A stretch of 64,000 nt of DNA from JBBREP01 sp963716525 (GTDB lineage Bacteria; Actinomycetota; Acidimicrobiia; IMCC26256; PALSA-610): contig OY970315.1 of NCBI GenBank assembly GCA_963716525.1, positions 4,030,001 through 4,094,000 on the forward strand, in the 5' to 3' direction. The notes beneath the pieces were generated by a model. The model was not told the DNA's origin, did not search any database, and worked only from the letters and a program-made list of their open reading frames with translations. The position numbers were made by a program, and so were the translations under genes. The first letter of the stretch is position 1, and the number at the start of each line of letters is the position of its first letter. Below, piece after piece: positions 1 through 8,476 of this stretch.

Positions 1-2028
1 GAGGATGTTGACGAAGGCGCCGAACTTCGTGACATTCACGACCTTGCCGGTGTAGACGGCGCCGAGCTCCGCGGTAGGCGGGTCGAGGATCAACATGATG
101 CGACGTTGGGCCTCCTCGACGCGCGAGCTCTCCTTCGAGCCGATCGACACCAGGCCGACGGTGCCGTCGTCGCTGACCGCGATGTCGGCGCCGGTGTCCT
201 GCTGGATCGTGTTGATGACCTTGCCCTTGGGCCCGATCACCTCGCCGATCTTGTCGATCGGGATCTCGAAGCTGATGATCTTCGGCGCGCTCTCGCGCAC
301 CTCAGGCCGCGGCTCGGCGATCGCCTCGGCCATCACGCCGAGGATCTTCAGGCGCGCTTCCTTGGCCTGGTTGAGCGCCGCCGCGAGCACGTCGGCGGGG
401 ATGCCGGCGATCTTCGTGTCGAGCTGCAGCGCGGTCACGAACTCCGCCGTACCCGCGACCTTGAAGTCCATGTCGCCGAACGCGTCCTCGGCGCCGAGGA
501 TGTCGGTGAGCGTCGTGTACTTGCCCTCGGCGTGCACGAGTCCCATGGCGATGCCGGCCACCGGCGCCTTGATCGGCACACCGGCGTCCATCAGCGACAG
601 CGAGGAGCCGCACACCGACGCCATCGAGGTGGAGCCGTTCGACGAGAGCACGTCGGACACCACACGGATCGTGTAGGGCCAGTCCTCCTTCGGCGGCAGC
701 ACCGGAACGAGCGCACGCTCGGCCAGTGCACCGTGACCGATCTCCCGCCGCTTCGGCGACCCGACCCGGCCGGTCTCGCCGGTGGAGAACGGCGGGAAGT
801 TGTAGTGGTGCATGTAGCGCTTCTTCTCGTCGGTGGTGATCGTGTCGAGCATCTGCTCCATGCGGAGCATGCCGAGCGTCGCCACCGAGAGCACCTGCGT
901 CTCACCGCGCTGGAACAGACCGGAACCGTGCGCGGTGTTGAGCAGCCCCACCTCGGCCGAGAGCGGGCGGATGTCGCTGGTGCCGCGGCCGTCGATACGC
1001 ACGCCCTCGTTCACGATCCGGGCGCGCACCGTCTTCTTCTGCAGGCTGCGGAACGCCCGCTTCACCTGCACCGCGCGATCGGCGAACGGTCCGGGCACGT
1101 CGGCGGCGCCAGCGAGGGTCGCGATCACGTCGCCCTCGACCTCGTCGAGGCGCGCATTGCGGTCGTGCTTGTCGGCGATCTTCATCGCCTCGGCGACCGA
1201 TGCACCGCTCTGCTGCTCGACCGCGGCGAACACGTCGTCGTCGTAGTCGGTGTGCCGCTGGTATTCGATCGTCTCGATCTTGCCGCGCTCCTCTTCGAGC
1301 CGGCGCCGCAGCTCCAGCTGCAGCTTGATCGACGCCGCGATCCACTGCTTCGAGTACTCGAGCCCTTCGGCGATCACCTCTTCGGTGACCTTCGGCGCGC
1401 CGTCGTCGTAGAGGTCCCACGACATCTCGGTGCCACCGGCCTCGACCATCATGATCGCGACGTCGCCGTCGTCGAGCAGGCGCCCGGCCACGACGATCTC
1501 GAACGTGGAGCGGTCACCCTCCTGGAACGTGGGGTGCGCCACCCACTCGCCCTCGAGGTGCGCGAGGCGCACCGCGCCGATCGGGCCGTTGAACGGGATG
1601 CCGCTCACCATGAGCGCGGCCGACGCGCCGTTGATCGACGCGACGTCGTGGGGGTTCTCCATGTCGGCGCCGAGGATCGTGGCGACCACCTGCACCTCGT
1701 TGCGGAACCCCTCGGGGAAGCTCGGCCGCAGCGGGCGGTCGGTGAGCCGGCAGGTGAGGATCGCCTGCTCGCCGGGCCGGCCCTCCCGCCGGAAGAACGA
1801 GCCGGGGATCTTCCCGGCCGCGTACATCCGTTCCTCGACCTCGACGGTGAGCGGGAAGAAGTCGATGCCCTCACGGGGCTTCGACGTGCAGACCGTGCTG
1901 AGCAGCGTGGTGTCACCGAGGCGCACCACGACCGCACCGTCGGCGAGCTCCGCGAGCTTGCCGGTCTCGAACGACATCTCCAGGCCGTCGGCGTTCACCG
2001 GGCCTGAGACACGAATGGCGTCACGCAT
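1..2028 (-). CDS. pnp: Polyribonucleotide nucleotidyltransferase (PNPase), 3' end outside window
   Basis: Phosphorolytic 3'-5' exoribonuclease of mRNA decay. 676 codons are visible; the family is usually 700-800 residues, so roughly the last 100 are missing. The ATG at 2028 (MRDAIRVSGPVN) follows a GAGGAG ribosome site. The order is: first RNase PH domain (about residues 1-140), helical linker, second RNase PH domain (about 330-540, with GRGTSDIRPL and the SNGSTSMASVCG stretch), KH domain with IGPKGKVI, then the start of the S1 domain (VYTGKVVNVTKFGAFV) running off the edge. It lies 192 bp downstream of rpsO on the same strand, the classical rpsO-pnp pair. Confidence 0.97.
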   Translation of the reverse strand, partial: MRDAIRVSGPVNADGLEMSFETGKLAELADGAVVVRLGDTTLLSTVCTSKPREGIDFFPLTVEVEERMYAAGKIPGSFFRREGRPGEQAILTCRLTDRPLRPSFPEGFRNEVQVVATILGADMENPHDVASINGASAALMVSGIPFNGPIGAVRLAHLEGEWVAHPTFQEGDRSTFEIVVAGRLLDDGDVAIMMVEAGGTEMSWDLYDDGAPKVTEEVIAEGLEYSKQWIAASIKLQLELRRRLEEERGKIETIEYQRHTDYDDDVFAAVEQQSGASVAEAMKIADKHDRNARLDEVEGDVIATLAGAADVPGPFADRAVQVKRAFRSLQKKTVRARIVNEGVRIDGRGTSDIRPLSAEVGLLNTAHGSGLFQRGETQVLSVATLGMLRMEQMLDTITTDEKKRYMHHYNFPPFSTGETGRVGSPKRREIGHGALAERALVPVLPPKEDWPYTIRVVSDVLSSNGSTSMASVCGSSLSLMDAGVPIKAPVAGIAMGLVHAEGKYTTLTDILGAEDAFGDMDFKVAGTAEFVTALQLDTKIAGIPADVLAAALNQAKEARLKILGVMAEAIAEPRPEVRESAPKIISFEIPIDKIGEVIGPKGKVINTIQQDTGADIAVSDDGTVGLVSIGSKESSRVEEAQRRIMLILDPPTAELGAVYTGKVVNVTKFGAFVNIL

Positions 2029-2192
2029 GCGACGCTCCTCTCATTGTGACCCGGGCACCTCATGGGGGCCGGGCGCTGGTGCGAGAGGCGGCGGTTCCCA
2101 GTGGTCAGCGTCCCGCCGGCACACGCTCGAAGGCGCGTGCTCGGGACGGTGGCAACCGGTAACCCCCACTGCTCCCGCGCTGGTTGTGTGCC

Positions 2193-2211
2193 GGGCGCGA
2201 TGGTCGCGCCC
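2193..2211 (-). terminator. Hairpin in the rpsO-pnp spacer
   Basis: GGGCGCGA and TCGCGCCC form a perfect 8-bp stem with a 3-nt loop, 10 bp after the rpsO stop on the minus strand. There is no T tract. In E. coli the rpsO-pnp spacer carries stem-loops used for RNase III/PNPase autoregulation. The position fits a processing or attenuation element, but that role is inferred. Confidence 0.45.
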
Positions 2212-2220
2212 CGCGGCGGT

Positions 2221-2478
2221 CTAGCGGCGGATCCCCAGCTTGGCGATGAGCGCCCGGTAACCCTCGACGTCGTTGGCGCGCAGGTAGTCGAGCATGCGGC
2301 GCCGCTGACCCACGAGCATCAGCAGCCCCCGCCGAGAGTGATGGTCCTTCTTGTGGACCTTCAGGTGCTCGGTGAGGTGCTGGATCCGCTCGGTGAGCAG
2401 CGCGATCTGCACCTCGGTCGACCCGGTATCGGTGTCGTGCCGCCGGTGCTCGGAGATCGTGGCTTGCTTGTTCGGCAT
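2221..2478 (-). CDS. rpsO: 30S ribosomal protein S15
   Basis: 85 residues; the usual S15 length is about 89. The hallmark region GSTEVQIALLTERI is present, as are HLKVHKKDHHSRRGLL and the C-terminal LGIRR. S15 binds the 16S rRNA central domain early in 30S assembly and often autoregulates its own mRNA. The start MPNKQATISEH is unambiguous. It is upstream of pnp on the same strand. Confidence 0.97.
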   Translation of the reverse strand: MPNKQATISEHRRHDTDTGSTEVQIALLTERIQHLTEHLKVHKKDHHSRRGLLMLVGQRRRMLDYLRANDVEGYRALIAKLGIRR

Positions 2479-2647
2479 CTGGTTCGAAGACTCTCAGGTT
2501 CTGCGGGCACGCAGGAGCGGCGCAGGGAATCGCGGGGCTAGACCTCGTCTGCCCGAGACTCGGACGGACGGAAAAAGCTACCACGGGCCGGCCGCCGCGC
2601 CCCGCCGGGGCGCATCCGGAGCCTGCCTTCCCGGGTGACGGCGAAAA

Positions 2648-2664
2648 CGCGTAGCGACTACGCG
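2648..2664 (-). terminator. Candidate intrinsic terminator or leader hairpin upstream of rpsO
   Basis: CGCGTAG and CTACGCG form a perfect 7-bp stem with a 3-nt loop. On the minus strand it is followed at once by TTTT. It lies about 170 bp upstream of the rpsO start and 80 bp upstream of the plus-strand secreted protein. It could stop read-through coming from ribF or act in the rpsO leader. The rest of 2479-2744 is non-coding and shows no other clear element. Confidence 0.4.
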
Positions 2665-2744
2665 GGCTCACTCGGTGCCATCTCTCTACCTTCGGGGTGG
2701 GGCTCGACTCGACCGGCAACCACTGGCATCCGGGGGCACTTGCC

Positions 2745-3323
2745 ATGATCAGATTCCTTGGCCGTCACGGCATCGCGATCGTCGCACTGTTCATCGCGCT
2801 CGGCGGCACCGCCTACGCGGCCAACACCGTCCGCTCCGCCGACATCGTCGACGGCACGGTCCAGACCCAGGATCTCGCCAACAAGGCGGTGACCCCGACC
2901 AAGACCACAGGCGTCTGGACGTTCCACACCGTCGCGACCCAGGTGACGTCTGACTGCGCGAAGGCTGCCCAGACCTGGACGGCGTGCGCGCCCGTCACAC
3001 TCACAGTTCCGGCCGGGCACCGGTACTCGGTGACCGTGCAGTCGACGGTCGAGATCTACGTCGGCCCCACGCGGACCGAATTCACGTTGTTCGACTACTG
3101 CGCCGCGTCCTCGGGCCCTTCGTGCTTCGCCGGCACGTACGACGAGTTGCTCGTCAGCGACGGAGAGACGGTGACCGCGAGCAACGCCGGGCACCGCGTG
3201 TACGGGCCCGGTACCTACACGTTCTCAACCGCCATGAAGTCCTACTACGCGGTGCCGAGCTTCAAGAACGCGCACACCACGACCACGGTCATCGCGACCG
3301 ACGCCGCCAACACGACGCATTGA
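2745..3323 (+). CDS. Secreted protein of unknown function, paralogue 1 of 3
   Basis: 192 residues. A Sec signal peptide (MIRFLGRHGIAIVALFIALG, cleavage probably after AYA) is followed by a motif shared by all three tandem copies: NTVRSADIVDGT then DLANKAVTP. The C-terminal part looks like a Thr/Val-rich beta domain with cysteine pairs (TSDCAK, WTACAP, FDYCAAS, GPSCF) and a closing GPGTYTFSTA segment. An upstream in-frame ATG at 2697 exists, but the start at 2745 matches the paralogues and places the signal peptide at the N-terminus. Signal peptides ending in ALGGTAYA with VDG/L-N-AVT motifs recur in actinobacterial exported proteins; I do not know a function. Confidence 0.8.
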   Translation: MIRFLGRHGIAIVALFIALGGTAYAANTVRSADIVDGTVQTQDLANKAVTPTKTTGVWTFHTVATQVTSDCAKAAQTWTACAPVTLTVPAGHRYSVTVQSTVEIYVGPTRTEFTLFDYCAASSGPSCFAGTYDELLVSDGETVTASNAGHRVYGPGTYTFSTAMKSYYAVPSFKNAHTTTTVIATDAANTTH

Positions 3324-3350
3324 CGGAGAGCACAGGAACGAGGGAACTCG

Positions 3351-3914
3351 ATGATCCGCTTCATTCGACGTAACACCGTTGCGTTCATCGCCCTGCTGAT
3401 CGCGCTCGGCGGCACCGCCTACGCGGCCAACACCGTGCGGTCGATCGACATCGTCGACGGGACCATCAAGACGCAAGATCTCGCGAACGGCGCGGTGACG
3501 CCCACGAAGACCAAGAACGTGGTGACCCTCAACTCGACGAATTTCCAGAAGACCGCTGCGTGCGTGCAACCGCAGATCTGGTTCGCGTGCACGCCGATCC
3601 CCGTGTACGTGCCGGCGGGGCGCCAGTGGCGGGTGACGGTGATCTCGACCGTCAACGCCGAACCGACAGGCACACAATCGACGACCGCGCTGTACTGCGC
3701 GGCCAAGAGCGGACCCACGTGCATCAACGGCGGCCCGGTGTACGCGACGTTCGGGGCGCACGTCGTGACGAGCGCGACCGACACCGCGACAGTCATCGTC
3801 GGGCCGGGAAGCTACACGTTCTCCACCGCAGTGAAGTTCCCCGTCACCGTGGTCGACGCTGCCACCATGCACACGACCACCACGGTCATCATCACCGATC
3901 TGGGCAAGTCATAA
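3351..3914 (+). CDS. Secreted protein of unknown function, paralogue 2 of 3
   Basis: 187 residues. Signal peptide FIALLIALGGTAYA, then NTVRSIDIVDGT and DLANGAVTP. The C-terminal domain keeps the four cysteines (TAACVQ, WFACTP, LYCAAK, GPTCIN) and GPGSYTFSTAVKFP. A good ribosome site, GAGGGAAC, precedes the ATG. The gap to paralogue 1 is 27 bp, so the three are probably one transcript. Confidence 0.82.
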   Translation: MIRFIRRNTVAFIALLIALGGTAYAANTVRSIDIVDGTIKTQDLANGAVTPTKTKNVVTLNSTNFQKTAACVQPQIWFACTPIPVYVPAGRQWRVTVISTVNAEPTGTQSTTALYCAAKSGPTCINGGPVYATFGAHVVTSATDTATVIVGPGSYTFSTAVKFPVTVVDAATMHTTTTVIITDLGKS

Positions 3915-3921
3915 GCGAAAG

Positions 3922-4500
3922 ATGTCGATCATGCTTGCATTTCTCCGGCGCAATCTCATCGCGCTCGTTGCACTGTTCATCGCGCTCGGCGGCACGGCCT
4001 ATGCGGCCAACACCGTGCGCTCGACCGACATCGTCGACGGCACGATCAAGACCGTCGACCTCGCCAACAAGGCGGTGACACCGGCGAAGACCACCGGCCT
4101 CGGCGTGTTGCACTACACCTCGGTTGCGCAGACGAGCGACTGCGCCAGGCAGGCCAACATCTGGAAGGCCTGTGCCGGGATCGGCCTGCTTGTTCCTGCG
4201 GGCCATGTCTACTCGGTCACGGTGATTTCCGTGGTGCACGCCGATCCGTCTGCCACCCAGGATGCGCACGCCCTGATCTGCGCGGCGCGGTCGGGACCGA
4301 CGTGCATGCAGAGCGAGCCTGACTACGTGACGTTCTGGAAGCACGGTGTCACGAGCGCGACGTCGGTTGCATCGGGCATCTTCGGTCCGGGCAGCTACAG
4401 CTTCTCCACGGCCGTCAAGTTCCCCTTTCCGATTCTCGCCGACCCGAACGCGCACACGAGCACCACGTTGATCGTGACCGATCGAGCAGCCGAGCAATAG
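3922..4500 (+). CDS. Secreted protein of unknown function, paralogue 3 of 3
   Basis: 192 residues from ATG 3922; an alternative ATG at 3931 gives MLAFLRRNLIALVAL. Signal peptide LVALFIALGGTAYA, the motif NTVRSTDIVDGT and DLANKAVTP, the same cysteine positions (TSDCAR, WKACAG, LICAAR, GPTCMQ) and GPGSYSFSTAVKFP. Only 7 bp separate it from paralogue 2. It is convergent with ribF, 24 bp away. The triplet reads as a recent local amplification with C-terminal divergence. Confidence 0.82.
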   Translation: MSIMLAFLRRNLIALVALFIALGGTAYAANTVRSTDIVDGTIKTVDLANKAVTPAKTTGLGVLHYTSVAQTSDCARQANIWKACAGIGLLVPAGHVYSVTVISVVHADPSATQDAHALICAARSGPTCMQSEPDYVTFWKHGVTSATSVASGIFGPGSYSFSTAVKFPFPILADPNAHTSTTLIVTDRAAEQ

Positions 4501-4524
4501 CTCGCGAACGCCCCGCTCGCGCCG

Positions 4525-5466
4525 TCATTGCATCAACTCCCGGGTGCGCGCGACGTCGGCGCGCATCTGCTCGACGAGCGCGTCGACGCCGTCGAACTTC
4601 ATCTGGGGGCGGAGGTGGTGCACGAAGCGCACCTCGAGCTCCTGGCCGTAGAGGTCGCCGTCGAAGTCGAGCAGGTACGGCTCGAGGAGGCGCATGCCGC
4701 GCTCGTCGTAGAACGTGGGGCGGCGGCCGAGGGAGATCGCCGCGACGTGCTCGCTACCGTCGCCGGTGCGCACCGTGCCCGCGTACACCCCATCGGCAGG
4801 CACGCAAATGCGCGCCGGCACGGCCATGTTCGCGGTGGGAAACCCGAGCTCGCGGCCGCGATGGTCGCCCTCCTCCACGGCCCCACGCACCGCATGGAGC
4901 CGGCCGAGCACCTCTGCCGCGCCCGCCACGTCGCCCTCGGCGAGCAGGTGGCGGGCACGGGTGGACGAGTAGGCGGGACCGCCGGGCACCTCGGCCACGA
5001 GCCCGTAGCCGATCACCTCGAAGCCGACCTGCGCGCCGACCTCCTCGAGCATCGGCACGTTGCCGGTGCGGTTGTGCCCGAAGTGGAAGTCGGCGCCCAC
5101 CACCACGACTCGGGCCGCGCAGATGCCCACGAGCACCTCGCCGACGAAGTCGTCGGCCGTCTCCTTGCTGCGCGCCTCGTCGAAGGTGAGCACCACCGTG
5201 TGGTCGACGAGCCCCGTGGCTGCGAGCAGCTCGAGCTTCTGCGCCAGCGTGGTGAGCAGCGGCGGCGCGCTCGCGGGGCGCACGACCTCCGCGGGATGGC
5301 GGTCGAACGTGACGATTGCCGACTCCAGGCCTCGTGCCGTCGCGAGCTCGCGCACGAGCCGCAGCAGCGCATGGTGGCCCCGGTGCACGCCGTCGTACGC
5401 GCCGATCGACACGACAGTGCCCGCCGAGATCGGCGGCGGCGCGGCGGGATCACGGTGCACCTGCAC
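4525..5466 (-). CDS. ribF: Bifunctional riboflavin kinase / FAD synthetase
   Basis: 313 residues, the normal RibF length. It phosphorylates riboflavin to FMN and adenylylates FMN to FAD. The N-terminal FAD-synthetase nucleotidyltransferase domain has GAYDGVHRGHHALL and VVGADFHFGHNRTG; the C-terminal flavokinase domain has GRELGFPTANM and GVYAG. A GTG at 5466 (MQVHRDPAA) is chosen because it starts just before the conserved region and 11 bp after the truB stop. The frame stays open further upstream into truB, but that extension has no RibF similarity. Confidence 0.93.
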   Translation of the reverse strand: MQVHRDPAAPPPISAGTVVSIGAYDGVHRGHHALLRLVRELATARGLESAIVTFDRHPAEVVRPASAPPLLTTLAQKLELLAATGLVDHTVVLTFDEARSKETADDFVGEVLVGICAARVVVVGADFHFGHNRTGNVPMLEEVGAQVGFEVIGYGLVAEVPGGPAYSSTRARHLLAEGDVAGAAEVLGRLHAVRGAVEEGDHRGRELGFPTANMAVPARICVPADGVYAGTVRTGDGSEHVAAISLGRRPTFYDERGMRLLEPYLLDFDGDLYGQELEVRFVHHLRPQMKFDGVDALVEQMRADVARTRELMQ

Positions 5467-5477
5467 GATGGGTCTGT

Positions 5478-6446
5478 CTACTCCCCTACCGCGCCGACCG
5501 GTCGCACGAGCACCACCGACGGCTTGAGCATCCCCGCGCGCCACGGTTCGTAGACCGCGAGCACCTCGCCCGACTCGTCGCACACCGCGATCGGGCCGGT
5601 TGCCGTGGCCGCCGTGTCCGTCGTGGCCGTCGTGGCCGTCGTGGCCGTCGTGTCCGGGAGCGTGGCACCGTGCGCGACGGTGCGTGCGGTGTCGTCGTCG
5701 ACGGTGAGGCGGGGAAGGTCGCGCAGCGCGGTGGCGATCGGGAGCACGCAGCCGGCGCCGCGTTGCTCGACCTCGTCGAGCGGGTGCGCGCCGGCGAGGT
5801 CGAAGCGCCCGACCGCGAGCCGGCGCAGCTCGGCCACGTGCGCCAGACCGCCGAGCGCGGTGCCGAGATCGGCCGCGAGGCTGCGCACGTAGGTGCCGCT
5901 GGAGCACTCCACCAGCACCGTCGCCCGCGCTGGACGCCCTACGACAGCAGGGTCGAGATCCTCGACCTCGAAGCGGTGCACCGTCACGGTGCGAGGCGCG
6001 CGCTCCACCTCAGTGCCTTCGCGCGCCAGTTCGTGCAGGCGCCGCCCACCCACCTTCACCGCCGACACCATCGGCGGCACCTGCTGGATCGGACCGGTGA
6101 ACCGCGCCACCGCGGCGTCGAGCTGCGCACGGTCGACGTGCATCTCGGTGCGGCCGATCACGCGGCCCGAGGCATCGAGCGTGTCGGTGGCGACGCCGAA
6201 CACGATCACCGCGCGGTACACCTTGGTGGTGTCGGTGACGAACCGCAACAGGCGCGTCGCCGCACCGAGCGCCACGACCAGCACGCCGGTGGCGTCGGGA
6301 TCGAGGGTGCCGCCGTGGCCCACCTGGCGCTGCCCGAACACCTTGCGGCAGCGAGCCACCACGTCATGGCTCGTCATCCCCGCCGGCTTGTCGACGACGA
6401 GGAAACCGTCGACGTTCGCAGGGCGGTTACGACGGGAGCGCGGCAC
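5478..6446 (-). CDS. truB: tRNA pseudouridine(55) synthase
   Basis: Makes pseudouridine 55 in the tRNA T-loop. 322 residues from GTG 6446, overlapping the nrnA 3' end by 20 bp. The catalytic-aspartate motif GHGGTLDPDATGVLVV is present, as are DKPAGMTSHDVV, the YRAVIVFGVATDT strand and SSGTYVRSLAADLG. The C-terminal part carries a low-complexity Thr/Ala insert (about residues 263-284) encoded by a 9-bp DNA repeat at 5600-5660, just before the terminal IAVCDESGEVLAVYE segment. Confidence 0.95.
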   Translation of the reverse strand: MPRSRRNRPANVDGFLVVDKPAGMTSHDVVARCRKVFGQRQVGHGGTLDPDATGVLVVALGAATRLLRFVTDTTKVYRAVIVFGVATDTLDASGRVIGRTEMHVDRAQLDAAVARFTGPIQQVPPMVSAVKVGGRRLHELAREGTEVERAPRTVTVHRFEVEDLDPAVVGRPARATVLVECSSGTYVRSLAADLGTALGGLAHVAELRRLAVGRFDLAGAHPLDEVEQRGAGCVLPIATALRDLPRLTVDDDTARTVAHGATLPDTTATTATTATTDTAATATGPIAVCDESGEVLAVYEPWRAGMLKPSVVLVRPVGAVGE

Positions 6447-7473
6447 GGATGCGCTCGACCACCGTGTCGATCGGGCCCTCGCCGGTGAAGCCGGCGGCGA
6501 AGCGGTGCCCCCCACCGCCGAAGCCCTGCGCGATCTCGCACACGTCGACCGCGCCCTGGCTGCGCAGGCTCACGCGCACCGAACCGTCGGGATCCTCCTT
6601 CAGCACCGCGCTGACGTCGGCCTCCTTCGTGCGGCGCACGACATCGATGAGTCCCTCGACCTCATCCATGGTGACATCGTGCTCGGCAAGGTCGGCTTGC
6701 GTGACCGATGTCCACACGAAGCTCTGCTCGGGCACGAGCTCAGCGCGCGCGATCACCGCGGCGAGCAGTCGCATGTACTGGAACCGGTGCTCCTCGAACA
6801 GGGTGCGCGACAGCAACGCGATCGGCAGGTCGAACTCCGTGAGCTCGCGGGCGAGCTCGAACACCGCCGGGGTGGTGGAGTCGTACTGGAAGCGGCCGGT
6901 GTCGCACACGAGCGCAGCGAACAGGCAGAGCGCGGCGTCGCGGTTCAGCGGCAGGCCGAGTGCCTTCACGAGGTCGCGCACCACCACGCTGCTCGCCGCG
7001 GCATGCGGATCGATCACGTTGATCGTGCCGTAACGATCGTTGCTCACGTGGTGGTCGACCACGATGAGCTCGCGCGCCGCCCTCGCGCTCGCCTCGAGCG
7101 TGCCGAGGCGCGCGATCGAGCCGGAATCGAACGTGACCATGAGCTCGGGCTCGGCCGGGAAGTCGACGGGCTTCGTGAGCTCGTCGAGGCCCGCCAGCTC
7201 GCGGTAGTGCGGTGCCACCACGAACGGCTCCGAGAACGAGGCGATCGACGGCACACCCGCGGCGCGCAGCACGAGGTGGAGGCCGAGCATCGAGCCGAGC
7301 GCGTCGCCGTCGGGCGACACGTGGCACGCGAGCGCCACGGCGCGGGCACCGGCGATCGCAACCGCAGCCTGCTCGAGCGCGCCGCGGTACTCGGCGGCCT
7401 CGTCGCTGCCACCGTCGCCGCCGCCGGAGCGGGCTTCGGGGTCGTGGGAGCGCGCGGACATCACTGTCTTCAT
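6427..7473 (-). CDS. nrnA: DHH-family bifunctional oligoribonuclease / pAp phosphatase
   Basis: 348 residues. NrnA-type phosphoesterases degrade nano-RNA and hydrolyse pAp, the by-product of PAPS metabolism. The N-terminal DHH domain has SPDGDALGSMLGL, the DHH triad in VVDHHVSNDRYG and LVCDTGRFQY; the C-terminal DHHA1 domain has GFGGGGHRFAAGF. ATG 7473 lies 7 bp after the rbfA stop. Placement between rbfA and truB is usual in actinobacteria. The pAp activity may matter here because sulfotransferases and sulfate-assimilation genes are nearby, although this is inference. Confidence 0.93.
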   Translation of the reverse strand: MKTVMSARSHDPEARSGGGDGGSDEAAEYRGALEQAAVAIAGARAVALACHVSPDGDALGSMLGLHLVLRAAGVPSIASFSEPFVVAPHYRELAGLDELTKPVDFPAEPELMVTFDSGSIARLGTLEASARAARELIVVDHHVSNDRYGTINVIDPHAAASSVVVRDLVKALGLPLNRDAALCLFAALVCDTGRFQYDSTTPAVFELARELTEFDLPIALLSRTLFEEHRFQYMRLLAAVIARAELVPEQSFVWTSVTQADLAEHDVTMDEVEGLIDVVRRTKEADVSAVLKEDPDGSVRVSLRSQGAVDVCEIAQGFGGGGHRFAAGFTGEGPIDTVVERIRAALPS

Positions 7474-7480
7474 CGGTGCG

Positions 7481-7843
7481 TCACTGCGAATCGTCGAGCG
7501 AATCGGTGCGCCGGCCGCCCTCACGGAGGATCTGGTCGATGCGGGCGCCGGTCTCGATCGCGGGATCGGGGCGGAACACGAGCTCCGGCACCTGGCGCAC
7601 CCGCATCCCCCGGCCGAGCACCTCACGCAGGCGTGGCGCCGCCGAAGCGAGGGCCTTGGCGGCGTCCGGTGAGTTGAGCGCCGAGTAGAAGACGATCGCG
7701 GTCGACAGGTCGGCGCGCACCTCGACCCCGGTGATCGTGACCATCTCGAGGCGCGGGTCGGAGAGCCGTTCGAGCTCGGAGGCGACGACCTCCTGCACGA
7801 CCTCGTTCAGCCGGGCCGTCCGCGGATAGCGCTTCGTGGGCAC
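7481..7843 (-). CDS. rbfA: Ribosome-binding factor A
   Basis: 120 residues with a single KH-type domain. It acts in late 30S maturation (16S 5' end processing, cold adaptation). Typical features: YPRTARLNEVVQEVVASELE, LEMVTITGVEV, DLSTAIVFYSAL and VRQVPELVFRPDPAIE. It is followed directly by nrnA and truB on the same strand. Confidence 0.95.
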   Translation of the reverse strand: MPTKRYPRTARLNEVVQEVVASELERLSDPRLEMVTITGVEVRADLSTAIVFYSALNSPDAAKALASAAPRLREVLGRGMRVRQVPELVFRPDPAIETGARIDQILREGGRRTDSLDDSQ

Positions 7844-7937
7844 GCGCGCATTGTCGCGCTTGCACGCGCCACCGTTCGACCCCGTTCCGTCAGCCAGCCT
7901 GTCAGGACCCTGGAAGGAGCCCGGTCAGGCGTCCCGG

Positions 7938-8029
7938 AAGGCGGCCGGTCGAGGCGGCCGGTCGAGGCGGCCGGCGGGTCGGGCGGCCGGCGGGTCGGGC
8001 GGCCGGTCAGGGCGGCCGGTCAGGCGGTG
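7938..8029. repeat. GGCGGCCGGTC-type tandem repeat
   Basis: About six degenerate copies of a roughly 14-17 bp unit built on GGCGGCCGG(T/C)... fill the spacer between rbfA (start 7843) and the DUF503 gene, reaching its stop codon region at 8020. No hairpin with a T tract is seen. The remaining spacer 7844-7937 holds no recognisable feature. Confidence 0.7.
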
Positions 8030-8313
8030 TCGAGCCAGGTGATCTCGACACCGAGGAGCTCGATGTCGGCCGCGGCGGCCACGAAGCGCTCCACCGCGTC
8101 GAGCACCTCCTCGACGTGGCGGTGGTCGGCGGCCACCACGGCCACCGCGACGGCCGACCGTTGCCAGGTGTCGTGGTGGTCGACCTCGGCCACCGACAGG
8201 CGAAAGCGGTGCCGCAGGCCGTCGATGACGGGCCGGATCGCGGCCCGCTTGGCTTTGAGCGAGTGGCTCGCGGGCACGTGCAGCTCGAAGCGGGCCACCG
8301 CAGCGTCCATCAC
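8020..8313 (-). CDS. DUF503 / YlxP-like protein
   Basis: 97 residues, the normal length for DUF503. The pattern is typical: VARFELHVPASHSLKAKR near the N-terminus, then RFRLSVAEVDHHDTWQRSAVAVAVV. These small proteins sit between infB and rbfA in many Gram-positives and are thought to act near ribosome maturation; the biochemical role is unknown. Either of two adjacent ATGs (8313, 8310) may be used. Here infB is separated from it by the sigma-factor trio. Confidence 0.85.
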   Translation of the reverse strand: MMDAAVARFELHVPASHSLKAKRAAIRPVIDGLRHRFRLSVAEVDHHDTWQRSAVAVAVVAADHRHVEEVLDAVERFVAAAADIELLGVEITWLDTA

Positions 8314-8333
8314 CCGGCCGGTCTACCCGCCTC

Positions 8334-8377
8334 GTTGTCCCATCGGGAGCCAACTTGTTGGCTCCCGATGGGACAAC
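8334..8377. repeat. 44-nt perfect palindrome
   Basis: Two perfect 20-nt arms, GTTGTCCCATCGGGAGCCAA and its reverse complement, flank a CTTG loop. It lies in the spacer between the divergent DUF503 gene (start 8313) and the sigma factor (start 8477). It has no sequence similarity to the seven-copy palindrome of this window but has the same overall length when both are counted with their closing C/G pair. It may be a terminator, an operator or a different palindromic mobile element. Confidence 0.85.
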
Positions 8378-8476
8378 AGGAGGTATCGCCGGGGCTCGGG
8401 GCGCCGATCGGGGAGACTGGCGGCCGGTTGCACTTCGGGGGCATGCGGTGTCGTTCTGGATGTGGGCAGGGGAATC

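Noticed and set aside
106..2007. A long plus-strand frame opposite pnp
   Set aside because: It is the antisense shadow of a well-recognised PNPase.
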